Below are positions 1 through 9,224 of a stretch of DNA of 64,000 bases, piece by piece. The notes beneath the pieces were generated by a model. It was not told where the DNA came from. It saw only the letters and a list, made by a program, of their open reading frames with translations, and made no database searches. The stretch's first letter is position 1; every line of letters begins with the position of its first letter. The translations under genes were made by a program, and so were the position numbers. Source of the stretch: Mucilaginibacter terrenus (lineage in GTDB: Bacteria > Bacteroidota > Bacteroidia > Sphingobacteriales > Sphingobacteriaceae); NCBI RefSeq assembly GCF_003432065.1, contig NZ_QWDE01000001.1, positions 434,001-498,000 on the forward strand, written 5' to 3'.

Positions 1-359
1 CGTCTTATTTAGCGAAGGCGCAGGCTATTGGCAACGCGATGAACACGGTTCTCTGGAATTCGCAATATAAAGGCTACATTTTCAATACTGACCCCACACA
101 AACACGTGTTAACCCTGCATGGTGCGGTTGGGGCACTCAGGGAATGATCAGGCTGTACGAACAGGATAAAGATCAAAAGTGGCTTACCTTTGCCCGCAAT
201 AATATTGCTGCCTTAAACAAAGCAACACGCAATGCCGACTCTCGCGCTTACTACTTTTTTGCAAGCTTTGATGGTTCAAGCCGCTCGCCGGAAATAGAGG
301 GGGTAGATCAAGCCTGGATGCAAAGGGTACAGGCTATGATGTCTGTTTACGATAAATAG
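1..359 (+). CDS. C-terminal part of a secreted (alpha/alpha)6 glycoside hydrolase, probably GH76-like
   Basis: The reading frame is open from the left edge, with a first full codon at base 3, and ends at 359, so only about 118 C-terminal residues are visible. The ATG at 39 is internal: the codons before it continue the same helical pattern. The fragment has repeated aromatic and glycine segments (NPAWCGWGTQG, SRAYYFF) typical of the last helices of an (alpha/alpha)6 barrel. It lies 38 bp before a GH92 gene and one gene before a GH76-like gene, so a role in the same alpha-mannan-type pathway is likely. GH76 is inferred from context and fold feel. An N-acylglucosamine epimerase-like or other six-hairpin enzyme is possible. 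Confidence 0.6.
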   Translation, partial: SYLAKAQAIGNAMNTVLWNSQYKGYIFNTDPTQTRVNPAWCGWGTQGMIRLYEQDKDQKWLTFARNNIAALNKATRNADSRAYYFFASFDGSSRSPEIEGVDQAWMQRVQAMMSVYDK

Positions 360-397
360 TTAATCTGAAGCTTAGTTGGTTGTTATATAATATATAC

Positions 398-2764
398 ATG
401 AAAGTTAAATTTATTCCTGCTGCTGCAATGCTGGCTGTTTTATTATCAAGCTGTAGCGTTAAGCGTGAAAGTGTATCCAAATACGTCGACCCAAACATTG
501 GTACGGCCCATAGCAGGTGGTTCTTTTATACACCGGCAGCGGTACCCTATGGTATGGCTAAACTAGCTCCGTCAACTAACGGGCATTATGGTAACCCTTC
601 TGGTTGGGAAGCTGTTGGGTATGATACCCGCCAAAACTCTATAGAAGGCTTTGTACATTTTCATGAGTGGCAGGTGGGTGGTGTAAGCTATATGCCTACT
701 ACAGGTACCCTAAAGGTTACACCTGGCGACCTGGAAGGTCCTAATAACGGCTATCGCTCCAGGTTCGATCGTAAGAACCAGGTTGCTGAACCAGGCTACT
801 ACAAAGTTTTGCTGGATGATTACGGCATTACAGCCGAGCTTACCGCTACAAAGCGGGTTGGCTTTCAACGCTATACATTCCCCAAAAATGATCAGGCGCA
901 CATCATTTTAGACATCGGCAACAAGCAGGGAGAAAGCGATATTGTTACCGATGCAAGTATTAATATGCTTGATGAAACCCACTTTGAAGGCTTTGTGAGC
1001 ACTTATCCAAAGTACGTGAAGATATATGACCCACAGGGCAAAGTGAACATGTATTTTTATGGCGAATTGAGTAAAAAGCCTGTAACGGTACATGCCTTCG
1101 TAAGTGGCGTTGTCACGGAAAATAAAACTATTGCCACTGGTAAAGGCGCTGGGTTAGTACTTAATTATCAAACTAACCAGGACGAAGTTATAGAGGTGAA
1201 AACCGGCTTGTCTTACACGTCTAACGCTAATGCTAAAGCCAACTTTATTGCTGAGGCAAGTAATTTATCATTCAAACAAGCTAAAGCGAAAGCACAAACG
1301 GTTTGGGAGGAACAGCTAAGTAAAATAGCTGTTGAAGGCAGCAATTTACAGGATAAGACAAAGTTCTATACAGGCTTATTTCATGCCCTGCTTGGAAGAG
1401 GTATAGCCAGTGATGTAAACGGCGACTATCCTAAACATGGTGGGTTAATCGGTCAGCTACCTGTCCAAACAGATAAAAATCTCAAAGCTGAGTTCATTAA
1501 CACGGATGCTATTTGGGGTGGATTTTGGAACCTTACGCAGCTTTGGTCTCTCTCATACCCTGAATGGTATGGTAGCTTTGTAAACACTCAATTGCAGATA
1601 TACAAAGACAAGGGCTGGTTTAGTGATGGTGTTGCCAATAGCGAGTATGTATCCGGCGTAGGTACCAACTTTGTAGCCCTGGCAGTGGCCAGTGCATACA
1701 ATGTAGGCATTCGCAATTATGATGTTAACCTGGCTTACGAAGCAGTTAGAGCTAACGAATTAAATTACCACAACCGACCGGTTGGTTCGGGTAAGCTGGA
1801 TACCAAAGCCTTTGTTGATCATGGCTATGTGCCATTTTTCGACCAGAGGGGCCGCGATTTCGTAACTGATTCAACAGGCTCAAACTTTGCCGGATCACAT
1901 ACCTTAGAGTATAGCTACAGCGCCTTTGCCGCGGCGCAAATGGCAAAATCGTTGGATAAAACAACAGATTACAACCAGCTTATCAAACTTTCTAATGGGT
2001 GGCGGCAAATATTTAATCCGCAAAACAAACTAATGCAGCCGAAACGGGCAAACGGCAGTTTTATAGAAAAGTTTGATCCGTACCAGCCCTGGAGAGGTTT
2101 TCAGGAAGGTAACGCCATACAATATACCTTTTACGTACCTCAGAACCCGGCCGGGCTTGTTGACGCTATTGGTAAGGCTAACTTTAACAAACGGCTCGAC
2201 AGCATTTTCACCGTGTCAGAAACACTTGGCTTCGGCGGTGGCAAAACAATTGATGCCTTTGCAGGGATAAACTCCATTTACAACCACGGTAATCAGCCTA
2301 ACTTGCACATTAGCTGGCTATTTAACTTTTCTGGCAAGCCATGGCTAACTCAAAAATGGACCAGGCTTATTGGTCGCGATTTTTATGGTACTGAGCCTAT
2401 CCATGGTTATGGCTATGGCCAGGACGAAGATCAGGGACAATTAGGTTCGTGGTACGTTATTAATGCACTAGGACTATTTGATGTGAAAGGTTTTACAGAT
2501 CTAAGGCCAATTGTTGAACTGGGTAGCCCATTGTTTGACAAAGCAACTATTACGCTGGGTAACGGCCGTATGCTTATCATTCAAACTAAAAATAACTCAA
2601 AAGACAACCTCTATATACAATCGGCACAATTTAATAACCAACCGCTTGATAACTGCTGGCTATATCGTGATGAGTTAATGAAGGGCGGCAAACTAACGTT
2701 TATAATGGGCAAGCAGCCAAATACTAACTGGGGAGTAAAAATACCTCCTCCTTCGGCGCAGTAA
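398..2764 (+). CDS. GH92-family alpha-mannosidase-like lipoprotein
   Basis: Start chosen at the ATG at 398; an upstream TTG at 380 would add six residues before an already complete signal. The N-terminus is a lipoprotein signal with lipobox LLSSC, so export and membrane anchoring are expected. The rest matches GH92, whose members remove alpha-1,2/1,3/1,4-mannose with a calcium-dependent inverting mechanism: an N-terminal beta-sandwich (YVDPNIGTAH) and a C-terminal (alpha/alpha)6 domain. The EGNAxQYT motif carrying the conserved acid is near residue 570. The late acidic motif reads DEDQGQ where many GH92 enzymes have NDDxGQ, and the early HFHEW motif also differs from the common form. It may therefore belong to a less-studied GH92 branch. 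It is 11 bp from the GH76-like gene, so the two are probably co-transcribed. Confidence 0.88.
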   Translation: MKVKFIPAAAMLAVLLSSCSVKRESVSKYVDPNIGTAHSRWFFYTPAAVPYGMAKLAPSTNGHYGNPSGWEAVGYDTRQNSIEGFVHFHEWQVGGVSYMPTTGTLKVTPGDLEGPNNGYRSRFDRKNQVAEPGYYKVLLDDYGITAELTATKRVGFQRYTFPKNDQAHIILDIGNKQGESDIVTDASINMLDETHFEGFVSTYPKYVKIYDPQGKVNMYFYGELSKKPVTVHAFVSGVVTENKTIATGKGAGLVLNYQTNQDEVIEVKTGLSYTSNANAKANFIAEASNLSFKQAKAKAQTVWEEQLSKIAVEGSNLQDKTKFYTGLFHALLGRGIASDVNGDYPKHGGLIGQLPVQTDKNLKAEFINTDAIWGGFWNLTQLWSLSYPEWYGSFVNTQLQIYKDKGWFSDGVANSEYVSGVGTNFVALAVASAYNVGIRNYDVNLAYEAVRANELNYHNRPVGSGKLDTKAFVDHGYVPFFDQRGRDFVTDSTGSNFAGSHTLEYSYSAFAAAQMAKSLDKTTDYNQLIKLSNGWRQIFNPQNKLMQPKRANGSFIEKFDPYQPWRGFQEGNAIQYTFYVPQNPAGLVDAIGKANFNKRLDSIFTVSETLGFGGGKTIDAFAGINSIYNHGNQPNLHISWLFNFSGKPWLTQKWTRLIGRDFYGTEPIHGYGYGQDEDQGQLGSWYVINALGLFDVKGFTDLRPIVELGSPLFDKATITLGNGRMLIIQTKNNSKDNLYIQSAQFNNQPLDNCWLYRDELMKGGKLTFIMGKQPNTNWGVKIPPPSAQ

Positions 2765-2775
2765 AACACAAATAG

Positions 2776-3975
2776 ATGAAAATTACCAACAAGTATTTAC
2801 GCTACGCGATAGCTTTCGGCGGCTTTATCAGCTACACGTTTTCCTGCATGGCTCAACAAAATGCAACCAGTAAAATGTACTTGCACCGTGCCGAGAAAGT
2901 GTATAGCAATATCTGGAAACATTACCGTGTGTCTTCTCAGGTTGGGTTGTTTTCAGAAAATTATCCCTCCAGCAAAAAAGATACACTCAACTATTTTCAG
3001 GGCGAGAGCGTGAAAGAGAAAGAGGTAAGTTTTTTGTGGCCGTTCTCGGGCGTTTTTTCGGCAACTAACGCGCTGATGAAATCGCCAGCCTTAAAAGCCA
3101 AATACAAAACTTATCAGGATAGTTTGGTGATGGGAATAGAGCAGTACCGCGATACTGTGCGAAAGCCGGCAGGATACCAGGCGTATCCTGTTAACTTTGA
3201 AAAGGCTGACAGGTACTATGATGATAACGGGCTGGTTGGCATAGATTACATGGAGTCCTACTTTAACACCAAAAACCCGATTTATCTGCAACGCGCTAAA
3301 AATGTGTTCAAATTTATTTTAAGCGGCTGGAATGACGATGTGGGCGGCGGAGTGACCTGGTTGGAAGGCCATAAAGACCAGAAACCCGCCTGCACAAATG
3401 GCATGGCCACACTAACTGCGCTTAAAATATACCAGGGCAGCAAGGATAAGTACTATCTGGAGCAAGGCAAGCGCTTTTACAGCTGGATGTATAAAACCCT
3501 ACGGGATACAACGACCGGTATTATCACCAATGATGTAAAACTCGACGGGAAGCAAAACCGCACCTTTTGGACGTATAACACAGGCTCATTGATAGAAGCG
3601 GCAGTGTTGCTTTACCAGTTTACGGGACAAAAGCAATACTTGCAACAGGCGCAGCAATTAGCCGCTGATAGCTACAAATATTACAGCGGTGTGCCACACG
3701 ATAGTAATCTGGTGCTACACATTGACTTGCCATGGTTTGTTACTGTATTGTTCAGAGGATATGAAGCTCTGTATAAAGTAGATGGCAACTACAAATATTT
3801 GGGAGCTATAGAGCACGATTTAAACTATGCCTGGATGAATTCACGCGACAAGTACGGTTTAACTACCCACAGCTGGCTACCCAAAAAACCAGAGCTGAAT
3901 AAACCTAAATGGCTTTTAGACGAAGCTTGCATTGCGGAGCTTTATGCCCGGTTAAGCTTAATTAAAAAGAAGTAA
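2776..3975 (+). CDS. GH76-like secreted endo-alpha-1,6-mannanase family protein
   Basis: 399 residues with an N-terminal signal peptide ending near MAQQ. The pattern RYYDDNG near residues 147-151, then GGGVTW and CTNGMATLTALKIY, is the GH76 arrangement: paired catalytic aspartates (DD) on an (alpha/alpha)6 barrel and a later N-containing helix. GH76 enzymes cut the alpha-1,6-mannan backbone, which fits the GH92 gene just before it. The usual aromatic pair after DD is replaced by GLVGID, so substrate preference may differ. It ends 25 bp before a strong terminator and is the last gene of the plus-strand cluster. Confidence 0.8.
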   Translation: MKITNKYLRYAIAFGGFISYTFSCMAQQNATSKMYLHRAEKVYSNIWKHYRVSSQVGLFSENYPSSKKDTLNYFQGESVKEKEVSFLWPFSGVFSATNALMKSPALKAKYKTYQDSLVMGIEQYRDTVRKPAGYQAYPVNFEKADRYYDDNGLVGIDYMESYFNTKNPIYLQRAKNVFKFILSGWNDDVGGGVTWLEGHKDQKPACTNGMATLTALKIYQGSKDKYYLEQGKRFYSWMYKTLRDTTTGIITNDVKLDGKQNRTFWTYNTGSLIEAAVLLYQFTGQKQYLQQAQQLAADSYKYYSGVPHDSNLVLHIDLPWFVTVLFRGYEALYKVDGNYKYLGAIEHDLNYAWMNSRDKYGLTTHSWLPKKPELNKPKWLLDEACIAELYARLSLIKKK

Positions 3976-3999
3976 GTATTTGATTTAGTTGATTTATAC

Positions 4000-4034
4000 G
4001 CGCCGCCGGTTGTGAGAGCCGGTGGCGCTTTTTT
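4000..4034 (+). terminator. Rho-independent terminator after the GH92/GH76 cluster
   Basis: A GC-rich stem (GCGCCGCCGG pairing with CCGGTGGCGC, one G-T wobble) is followed directly by a run of six T on the plus strand. It sits between the convergent GH76 and GH2 genes. The T-run is only on the plus-strand side. Confidence 0.85.
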
Positions 4035-4087
4035 ATTAAATATGTTATCCTTTTATATGCTGGTGATTGACTTGACACTGTAACCAG

Positions 4088-6481
4088 CTACAATGCTATA
4101 ATTTGATCTTTTAAACCTTGCCCGGATACTTTTACGTTTACTTTGCCGGTTGTTGAGCTATATTTTATGTAGGCCAGCAACTTTCCGTTGACAGCCTTGC
4201 GGGTGTCAGTATTATAACTTTCGGTGCTGGTTAAACTTCCGCTTTCCAGTGCTAGCAATTTTGCAGGGCCGGTTACTATAACAGTTATATTGTTAGTTGC
4301 TGTTGATATGGGTACTCCTTTTGCATCAACAATCTGTATTTCCAAATGCGTCAATTCGGGCTTAACAACAGATGCGGATTCAAATTTATGTACTTTAATA
4401 GTATACGGCTCACCTGCAGTACTAATGGCATAAGTTGCAGCCACTTTCGCGTTTTTATATCCTTTAGCAGTAAGTGTACCTTCCTGGTAAGCGATGCTCC
4501 AGGTAAGCGTATGATCTTTTACGGCCTTACGGCCAAGCGATTTGCCGTTTAGAAATAACTCAGCTTCGTCGCAATTGCTAAAACAACTTACAACTACTTT
4601 TTCCTCTTTTGTCCAGTTCCAAATTGGTTGTGCGTCTTTTTGTGCCCAAATGCTGTTGTCACCATTGCTTGCCGGGCGTGATGCGCCTATGTAAATCATC
4701 GGCTTGTTCGTCCAAATGCTTTGCCTGAAATAATACTCGGCTTTAGGGAACCCGGCCATATCCAGTAAACCCGCACCATTTGCATGTTCCGGCCATTTGT
4801 GCGCCTCGCCCATATAGTCAATACCTGTCCACAGGTATTGAGCACTAATATATTTGTTACTGTCTACCACCGCCCAGTAACCTGCTTTCATTCCGTTTTC
4901 GCTACCATATATTATTCTTCCGGGATATTGTTTATGATCCTCATCATAACGATATTCCTGGTAATTATAACCAACAACGTCCAAATTTTGTGGGTAAGTA
5001 GTCGTGTTGGACATAGCAACTCCGGCGAGTGCTGCAGTGACTGGTCGCGAAACGTCAATCTGCTTTACAGCCCTAACCAGCCTTGCAGAAATTTCGCCGA
5101 GTGCAGTTGCCGCAGGATGGTCGGGCAAATAACCTCTGCCATAAATTTGCGGATTTCTGCCTGTGCTAAGTACCGGGGCGCTGTAGGGGTCATTCGGATA
5201 GTCTATCTCGTTACCAATGCTCCACATGAAAATTGAGGCATGGTTTCGATCGCGCTTAACCATATCGGTTAGGTCGCGTTCGCCCCATTCTTTAAAATAT
5301 TCGTGATAACCATCCTGACCGGGTTTTCCTACGTTCCAGCCTGCTATCCACTTGTTTTTGCCATATTCCCACTCGTCAAAGGCTTCGTCCATTACCAGCA
5401 AACCTAATTCATCACACAGATCATAAAAATAATCAGCGTGCGGGTTGTGGCTCATCCTAACAGAATTCACGCCTGCTGCCTTCAACAGTAGCAATCTTCT
5501 TCTCCAAACTTCCTTAGGTACGGCTACGCCGAGCACGCCGGCATCATCATGGAGGCATACACCTTTTATTTTAAGGTTCTTAGCGTTTAAGAAGAAGCCA
5601 TTGTCGGCATCAAACTTAATTGTTTTAAAACCTACCTTTTCGGTGTACTCATCTACCTTTTTAGCACCAAGATACACTGACGTCTGCATCTTGTACAAAT
5701 AAGGCTGATCGACAGACCACAACGTCGCGTTCGGCACGCGTAAAGAGAGTGACAATTTGCCTTGAGCAACTTTTGCAATGCTAATTGAGTTACTGTTCTG
5801 CGCTGCAAGCTTGCCAGCAGCATCGTACAAGGCAGTTTTCACAAGTACATTCTGCCTGGTGGCGGATGTGTTGTCCACACTAACAGTTATCTTACCTTGG
5901 CTGCCTTCATTAGTGAAAGCGGTTCCCCATAAACCCACATGAACAGGATTGGTGGCAATAAGGTAAACATTACGGTAAATACCCGAACCAGTATACCAGC
6001 GTGAGTCGGCAAACTTTGAATGATTAGCCCGAACAGCTATCAGGTTATTGCCTTTGCTAAGATACGGAGTGAGGTCATACTGAAAAGCTATAAAGCCGTT
6101 GGGCCTTTTACCCAGCAAATGACCGTTAATCCAAACTTCACTGTTGTTATAAACCCCATCGAAATACACAAAAACTTTTTTTTCTTTCATATCCGCCGGC
6201 AGGTTGAATACCTTACGATACCAGCCGACTCCACCAGGCAGGAACGCCGTAGCACTTGCCCACTTGCTGTCAAACGGACCTTCTGCGCTCCAGTCGTGGG
6301 GTAGGTTCAGCGTACGCCAGTTGTGATCATTAAAGCCCTTTGTTTCGGCATTCGCGATATCACCTTTATAAAACTTCCAATTGTTGTTGAAAAGAACTTT
6401 GCTGCGGGTGGGTTGCGCTACACTTTCAATAGAATAAAATAAAGCCAATAGCAACCAGAGAAGGATAGATGATTTTTTCAT
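4088..6481 (-). CDS. GH2-family beta-galactosidase-like secreted enzyme
   Basis: 797 residues with a signal peptide ending around SVAQ. Domain order is a sugar-binding jelly roll (about 30-190), an immunoglobulin-like domain (about 200-300), a TIM barrel (about 300-590) and C-terminal beta domains. The acid/base glutamate is in SIGNEID near residue 424 and the nucleophile in YGSENG near 527, both conserved in GH2. The GH2 hallmark MSHNPH is present. Family members hydrolyse beta-galactosides, beta-glucuronides or beta-mannosides; the exact sugar cannot be read from sequence. It is the last gene of the PUL A operon, 7 bp after the cytochrome/FG-GAP gene. Confidence 0.9.
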   Translation of the reverse strand: MKKSSILLWLLLALFYSIESVAQPTRSKVLFNNNWKFYKGDIANAETKGFNDHNWRTLNLPHDWSAEGPFDSKWASATAFLPGGVGWYRKVFNLPADMKEKKVFVYFDGVYNNSEVWINGHLLGKRPNGFIAFQYDLTPYLSKGNNLIAVRANHSKFADSRWYTGSGIYRNVYLIATNPVHVGLWGTAFTNEGSQGKITVSVDNTSATRQNVLVKTALYDAAGKLAAQNSNSISIAKVAQGKLSLSLRVPNATLWSVDQPYLYKMQTSVYLGAKKVDEYTEKVGFKTIKFDADNGFFLNAKNLKIKGVCLHDDAGVLGVAVPKEVWRRRLLLLKAAGVNSVRMSHNPHADYFYDLCDELGLLVMDEAFDEWEYGKNKWIAGWNVGKPGQDGYHEYFKEWGERDLTDMVKRDRNHASIFMWSIGNEIDYPNDPYSAPVLSTGRNPQIYGRGYLPDHPAATALGEISARLVRAVKQIDVSRPVTAALAGVAMSNTTTYPQNLDVVGYNYQEYRYDEDHKQYPGRIIYGSENGMKAGYWAVVDSNKYISAQYLWTGIDYMGEAHKWPEHANGAGLLDMAGFPKAEYYFRQSIWTNKPMIYIGASRPASNGDNSIWAQKDAQPIWNWTKEEKVVVSCFSNCDEAELFLNGKSLGRKAVKDHTLTWSIAYQEGTLTAKGYKNAKVAATYAISTAGEPYTIKVHKFESASVVKPELTHLEIQIVDAKGVPISTATNNITVIVTGPAKLLALESGSLTSTESYNTDTRKAVNGKLLAYIKYSSTTGKVNVKVSGQGLKDQIIAL

Positions 6482-6488
6482 AGCAGGT

Positions 6489-8099
6489 TTATTTTGTAGT
6501 GTTTTTAAGCAAGTAGAAGAGCGGTTCTTTTATATGATAGCCAAATGGCCCTATGTCAAAATAAGCATTGCCAATAAGCAGATCAGGCTTGCCATCTCCG
6601 TTGAGGTCTCCCGCATCAAGGGTTACAGCTCGTTCAAAAGCAGTATCGCGTGGCATGGCGTAAGGTTTGAAGTGCTCGCCGCCTGTGTTATGTAAATACA
6701 CAAAGCCTTCTTCGGGCTGGCGGGCATCTGTAAACAAGCTTGCAGTTGCTAAATCAACCTTGCCATCGTTGTCAAAATCAAGTGCTATGGCTTTATAGCA
6801 GCCATTAATGGGGTAGAAGAACTGTTTTGTATATCTTCCATGTGTGTCGTTTACATAAACGTAGACCCCATGATAGGGCTTCAGTACAAGTGAAGCATTG
6901 CCGTTATCCCCGCAGGTATAAACAATATCTTTATAGCCGTCGCGATTTACATCAGTGAGTTCAAAGTAAGAGGAGCCATATACAGCGGGAAACCTTAGTA
7001 TCTGTTGCTTCTCAAAATGGCCGTCACCCTTGTTGATGAAGTGATAGATTCCCTCTTCGCCTTGTGCAAACATCACCCACAGATCAGGCAGTTTTTTACC
7101 AGGTGCATACTCTACGTAAGCCTTGATAGCACCCGGCAAATCACTGATGACGTGCTTTGTAAAACTGCCATTATGTTTGTTCTCCATCCAGCACAAATCA
7201 CCTTTTAGAGAGCCAAATTCGCATAGGAGGTAATCGGTGTAACTATCGCCGTTTATATCTGCTGCCAACACCTGCACCGGCCTGGCCAGATTGCTGAACA
7301 TAGGCTTAGCATCAAAATTCAGCTTGCCGGAATGGCTTACATGCAGGCGGTAAACGTTGCCCAACTTATCGCTGTTAGCGCCTAACTCTTTTCCGATGGT
7401 ACAAACCAGCATATCACCTTTATAGAATGACATATCAACCACAGGACCGTTCGTTGCAATTGAGTCTATGACTTTCAAGTGCTGGTCCAAAAGTAATAGC
7501 TGGTTCTTTAAGGAGTTTGCAACAAATATCCTGGCTGGTTTTACTGTGGTATCTATCTTCACATACGTAGCAAGTACTTTTGGTGCTGAGAACTTGGCAG
7601 GAGAGGCTATAATGTTGAAAAATGGAAGCTGCCGTGTAATTGGTATGCTACGTGACTGCGAAGAAAGATGTTCTGGTGCAGCGGCTATGTAAAAATCTAT
7701 GATATGCTGCCATTGCTCATCGTTCATTGCAGGTTTACTAGGCACCACCAGGTCTGTTCCCCTGAGTGAACCCATGTAGCTTTCACCCCGGTGCTGTTTT
7801 ATTCCTAATCTTAGGCCCATTTGCGGGAATACATTCTTCCACTTTGCCTTATTTATCAGCGATGGTTCCGGGTACATGTGGCAGGACTTACAGTAAACCG
7901 CCGAAAGTGCTTTGCCATCGGCAATGGCTTTGGTAGTAGCTACTGTACTGTAACCAGCACTGGATACTATGTCTTTATCAGCCTGCGGCTTCTTTAATAG
8001 AACATATGCGCAAATAATAATTAACAGCAACAACACGGAAAATATAACCCGCTTACCTAAACGAGACTTAGGCTTTTCATTTGTTGGTTTTGCATTCAT
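6489..8099 (-). CDS. Membrane-anchored cytochrome c / FG-GAP (VCBS) repeat protein
   Basis: 536 residues. An N-terminal hydrophobic helix (about 17-37) with positive residues before it acts as a membrane anchor. A single CxxCH haem c site (CKSCH, about residues 70-74) follows, then MYPEP. The rest is FG-GAP/VCBS beta-propeller repeats with calcium-binding DxDxDG-type loops (DINGDS, DVNRDG, DFDNDG, DLNGDG). Such proteins are periplasmic or surface proteins; the haem suggests electron transfer. The start ATG overlaps the stop of the GH43 gene by one base (TAATG), so translation is probably coupled. Together with the haloperoxidase-fold gene upstream it hints at redox chemistry inside a PUL. Confidence 0.85.
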   Translation of the reverse strand: MNAKPTNEKPKSRLGKRVIFSVLLLLIIICAYVLLKKPQADKDIVSSAGYSTVATTKAIADGKALSAVYCKSCHMYPEPSLINKAKWKNVFPQMGLRLGIKQHRGESYMGSLRGTDLVVPSKPAMNDEQWQHIIDFYIAAAPEHLSSQSRSIPITRQLPFFNIIASPAKFSAPKVLATYVKIDTTVKPARIFVANSLKNQLLLLDQHLKVIDSIATNGPVVDMSFYKGDMLVCTIGKELGANSDKLGNVYRLHVSHSGKLNFDAKPMFSNLARPVQVLAADINGDSYTDYLLCEFGSLKGDLCWMENKHNGSFTKHVISDLPGAIKAYVEYAPGKKLPDLWVMFAQGEEGIYHFINKGDGHFEKQQILRFPAVYGSSYFELTDVNRDGYKDIVYTCGDNGNASLVLKPYHGVYVYVNDTHGRYTKQFFYPINGCYKAIALDFDNDGKVDLATASLFTDARQPEEGFVYLHNTGGEHFKPYAMPRDTAFERAVTLDAGDLNGDGKPDLLIGNAYFDIGPFGYHIKEPLFYLLKNTTK

Positions 8100-9223
8100 T
8101 AAAGACCGTTAAATGAGCTCAGGTTCCACTTATCTTTCCATTCTATCTGCAGATTGCCGCCTTTGAACGTTATGGGTAACCATAGGTAACGGCCATCTAT
8201 AGGGTTCTTCGGTGTCCATTTATCTGCCATGAAAATAAAAGCATCTTTTTTTCCAGCAACCGGCAGTACATAAGTACTTTGACCGCCAAATGTCAGGTTA
8301 GCTTCTGGCCCTTTGCACGGGTTGCCGTGGAATGTCCATGGGCCCCATATAGAAGCTGCAGTAAACCAGCGGGCTGCGTTAGGTGCCCAGCCCGTGCAGC
8401 CCGATCCGATCATGTAATATGTACCTTTACGCTTGAACACTGCCGGAGCTTCGGTTTGCTGGCCAATGTACATCCTCACAAACTTGCCGGTGTAGCCAGT
8501 GTAATCATCATTTAGTTCGGCTATTTGCACCGTGTAGTTCTCTTCTGATGAAAATATGTGGTACGCTTTATTACCATCAACAAACAAGGTCATGTCACGC
8601 ACCATTTGCCCGGGCTTTAAATCACGGCAGAAAAACTTGTCGTCTTTTTTCGTGGTATCGGAGCAGTTTACTTTTTCACTTTCCGGAGTTCCCATGGGGT
8701 AAAAAGGCATTTTGCCCGCATTTGCCCTGGTGCTTTTTAAAAATGTATATGGGCCTGTGACTTTTTTACTAACAGCTACACCAGCCAATGCCGAACCGTA
8801 CCCTTTACCGGCAAGTTCCAGGTGAAACCACATAACGTAATTGCCGGTTCGTTTATTAAATATCACCTTTGGCCGCTCAATAATAGCTCCTCTGGTGATG
8901 TCGCTTTTAGGGTCGTCAGACACCTTTAGCGCAATCCCTTGGTCACGCCAACTATACAGATCCTTTGAAGAATAACAGTGTATACCTACCTGTGCACTGT
9001 TGCCTTTGGGGCCTGCAATTTTGTGTTCGCCAAACCAGTAATAAGTTCCCTTTTCGTAAATGATGCCACCACCATGCGCATTGATGTGTACGCCGTTGTT
9101 GTCGGGCCAAATTTTACCCGGGTAGAAGTTTGTGGCCGTGCTATCATTTTGGCTGGTTTGCGCAAGGGAACGGGTGGATGTAAACAGCAGGAGTAAGATT
9201 ATTTGGCAAATGGTTTTATACAT
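8099..9223 (-). CDS. GH43-family secreted glycosidase
   Basis: 374 residues with a signal peptide ending near SLAQ. It has the five-bladed GH43 propeller pattern: the N-terminal general base region with HINAHGGG and YYWFGE, the pKa-modulating aspartate in VRDMTLF, and the catalytic acid glutamate in TEAPAVF. The HINAHGGG form resembles the GH43 subfamilies that include exo-beta-1,3-galactanase-like enzymes, so an arabinogalactan-like substrate is possible; that is inference. It is packed between the haloperoxidase-fold gene (1 bp away) and the cytochrome/FG-GAP gene (1 bp overlap) in the PUL A operon. Confidence 0.85.
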   Translation of the reverse strand: MYKTICQIILLLLFTSTRSLAQTSQNDSTATNFYPGKIWPDNNGVHINAHGGGIIYEKGTYYWFGEHKIAGPKGNSAQVGIHCYSSKDLYSWRDQGIALKVSDDPKSDITRGAIIERPKVIFNKRTGNYVMWFHLELAGKGYGSALAGVAVSKKVTGPYTFLKSTRANAGKMPFYPMGTPESEKVNCSDTTKKDDKFFCRDLKPGQMVRDMTLFVDGNKAYHIFSSEENYTVQIAELNDDYTGYTGKFVRMYIGQQTEAPAVFKRKGTYYMIGSGCTGWAPNAARWFTAASIWGPWTFHGNPCKGPEANLTFGGQSTYVLPVAGKKDAFIFMADKWTPKNPIDGRYLWLPITFKGGNLQIEWKDKWNLSSFNGL

Positions 9224-9224
9224 G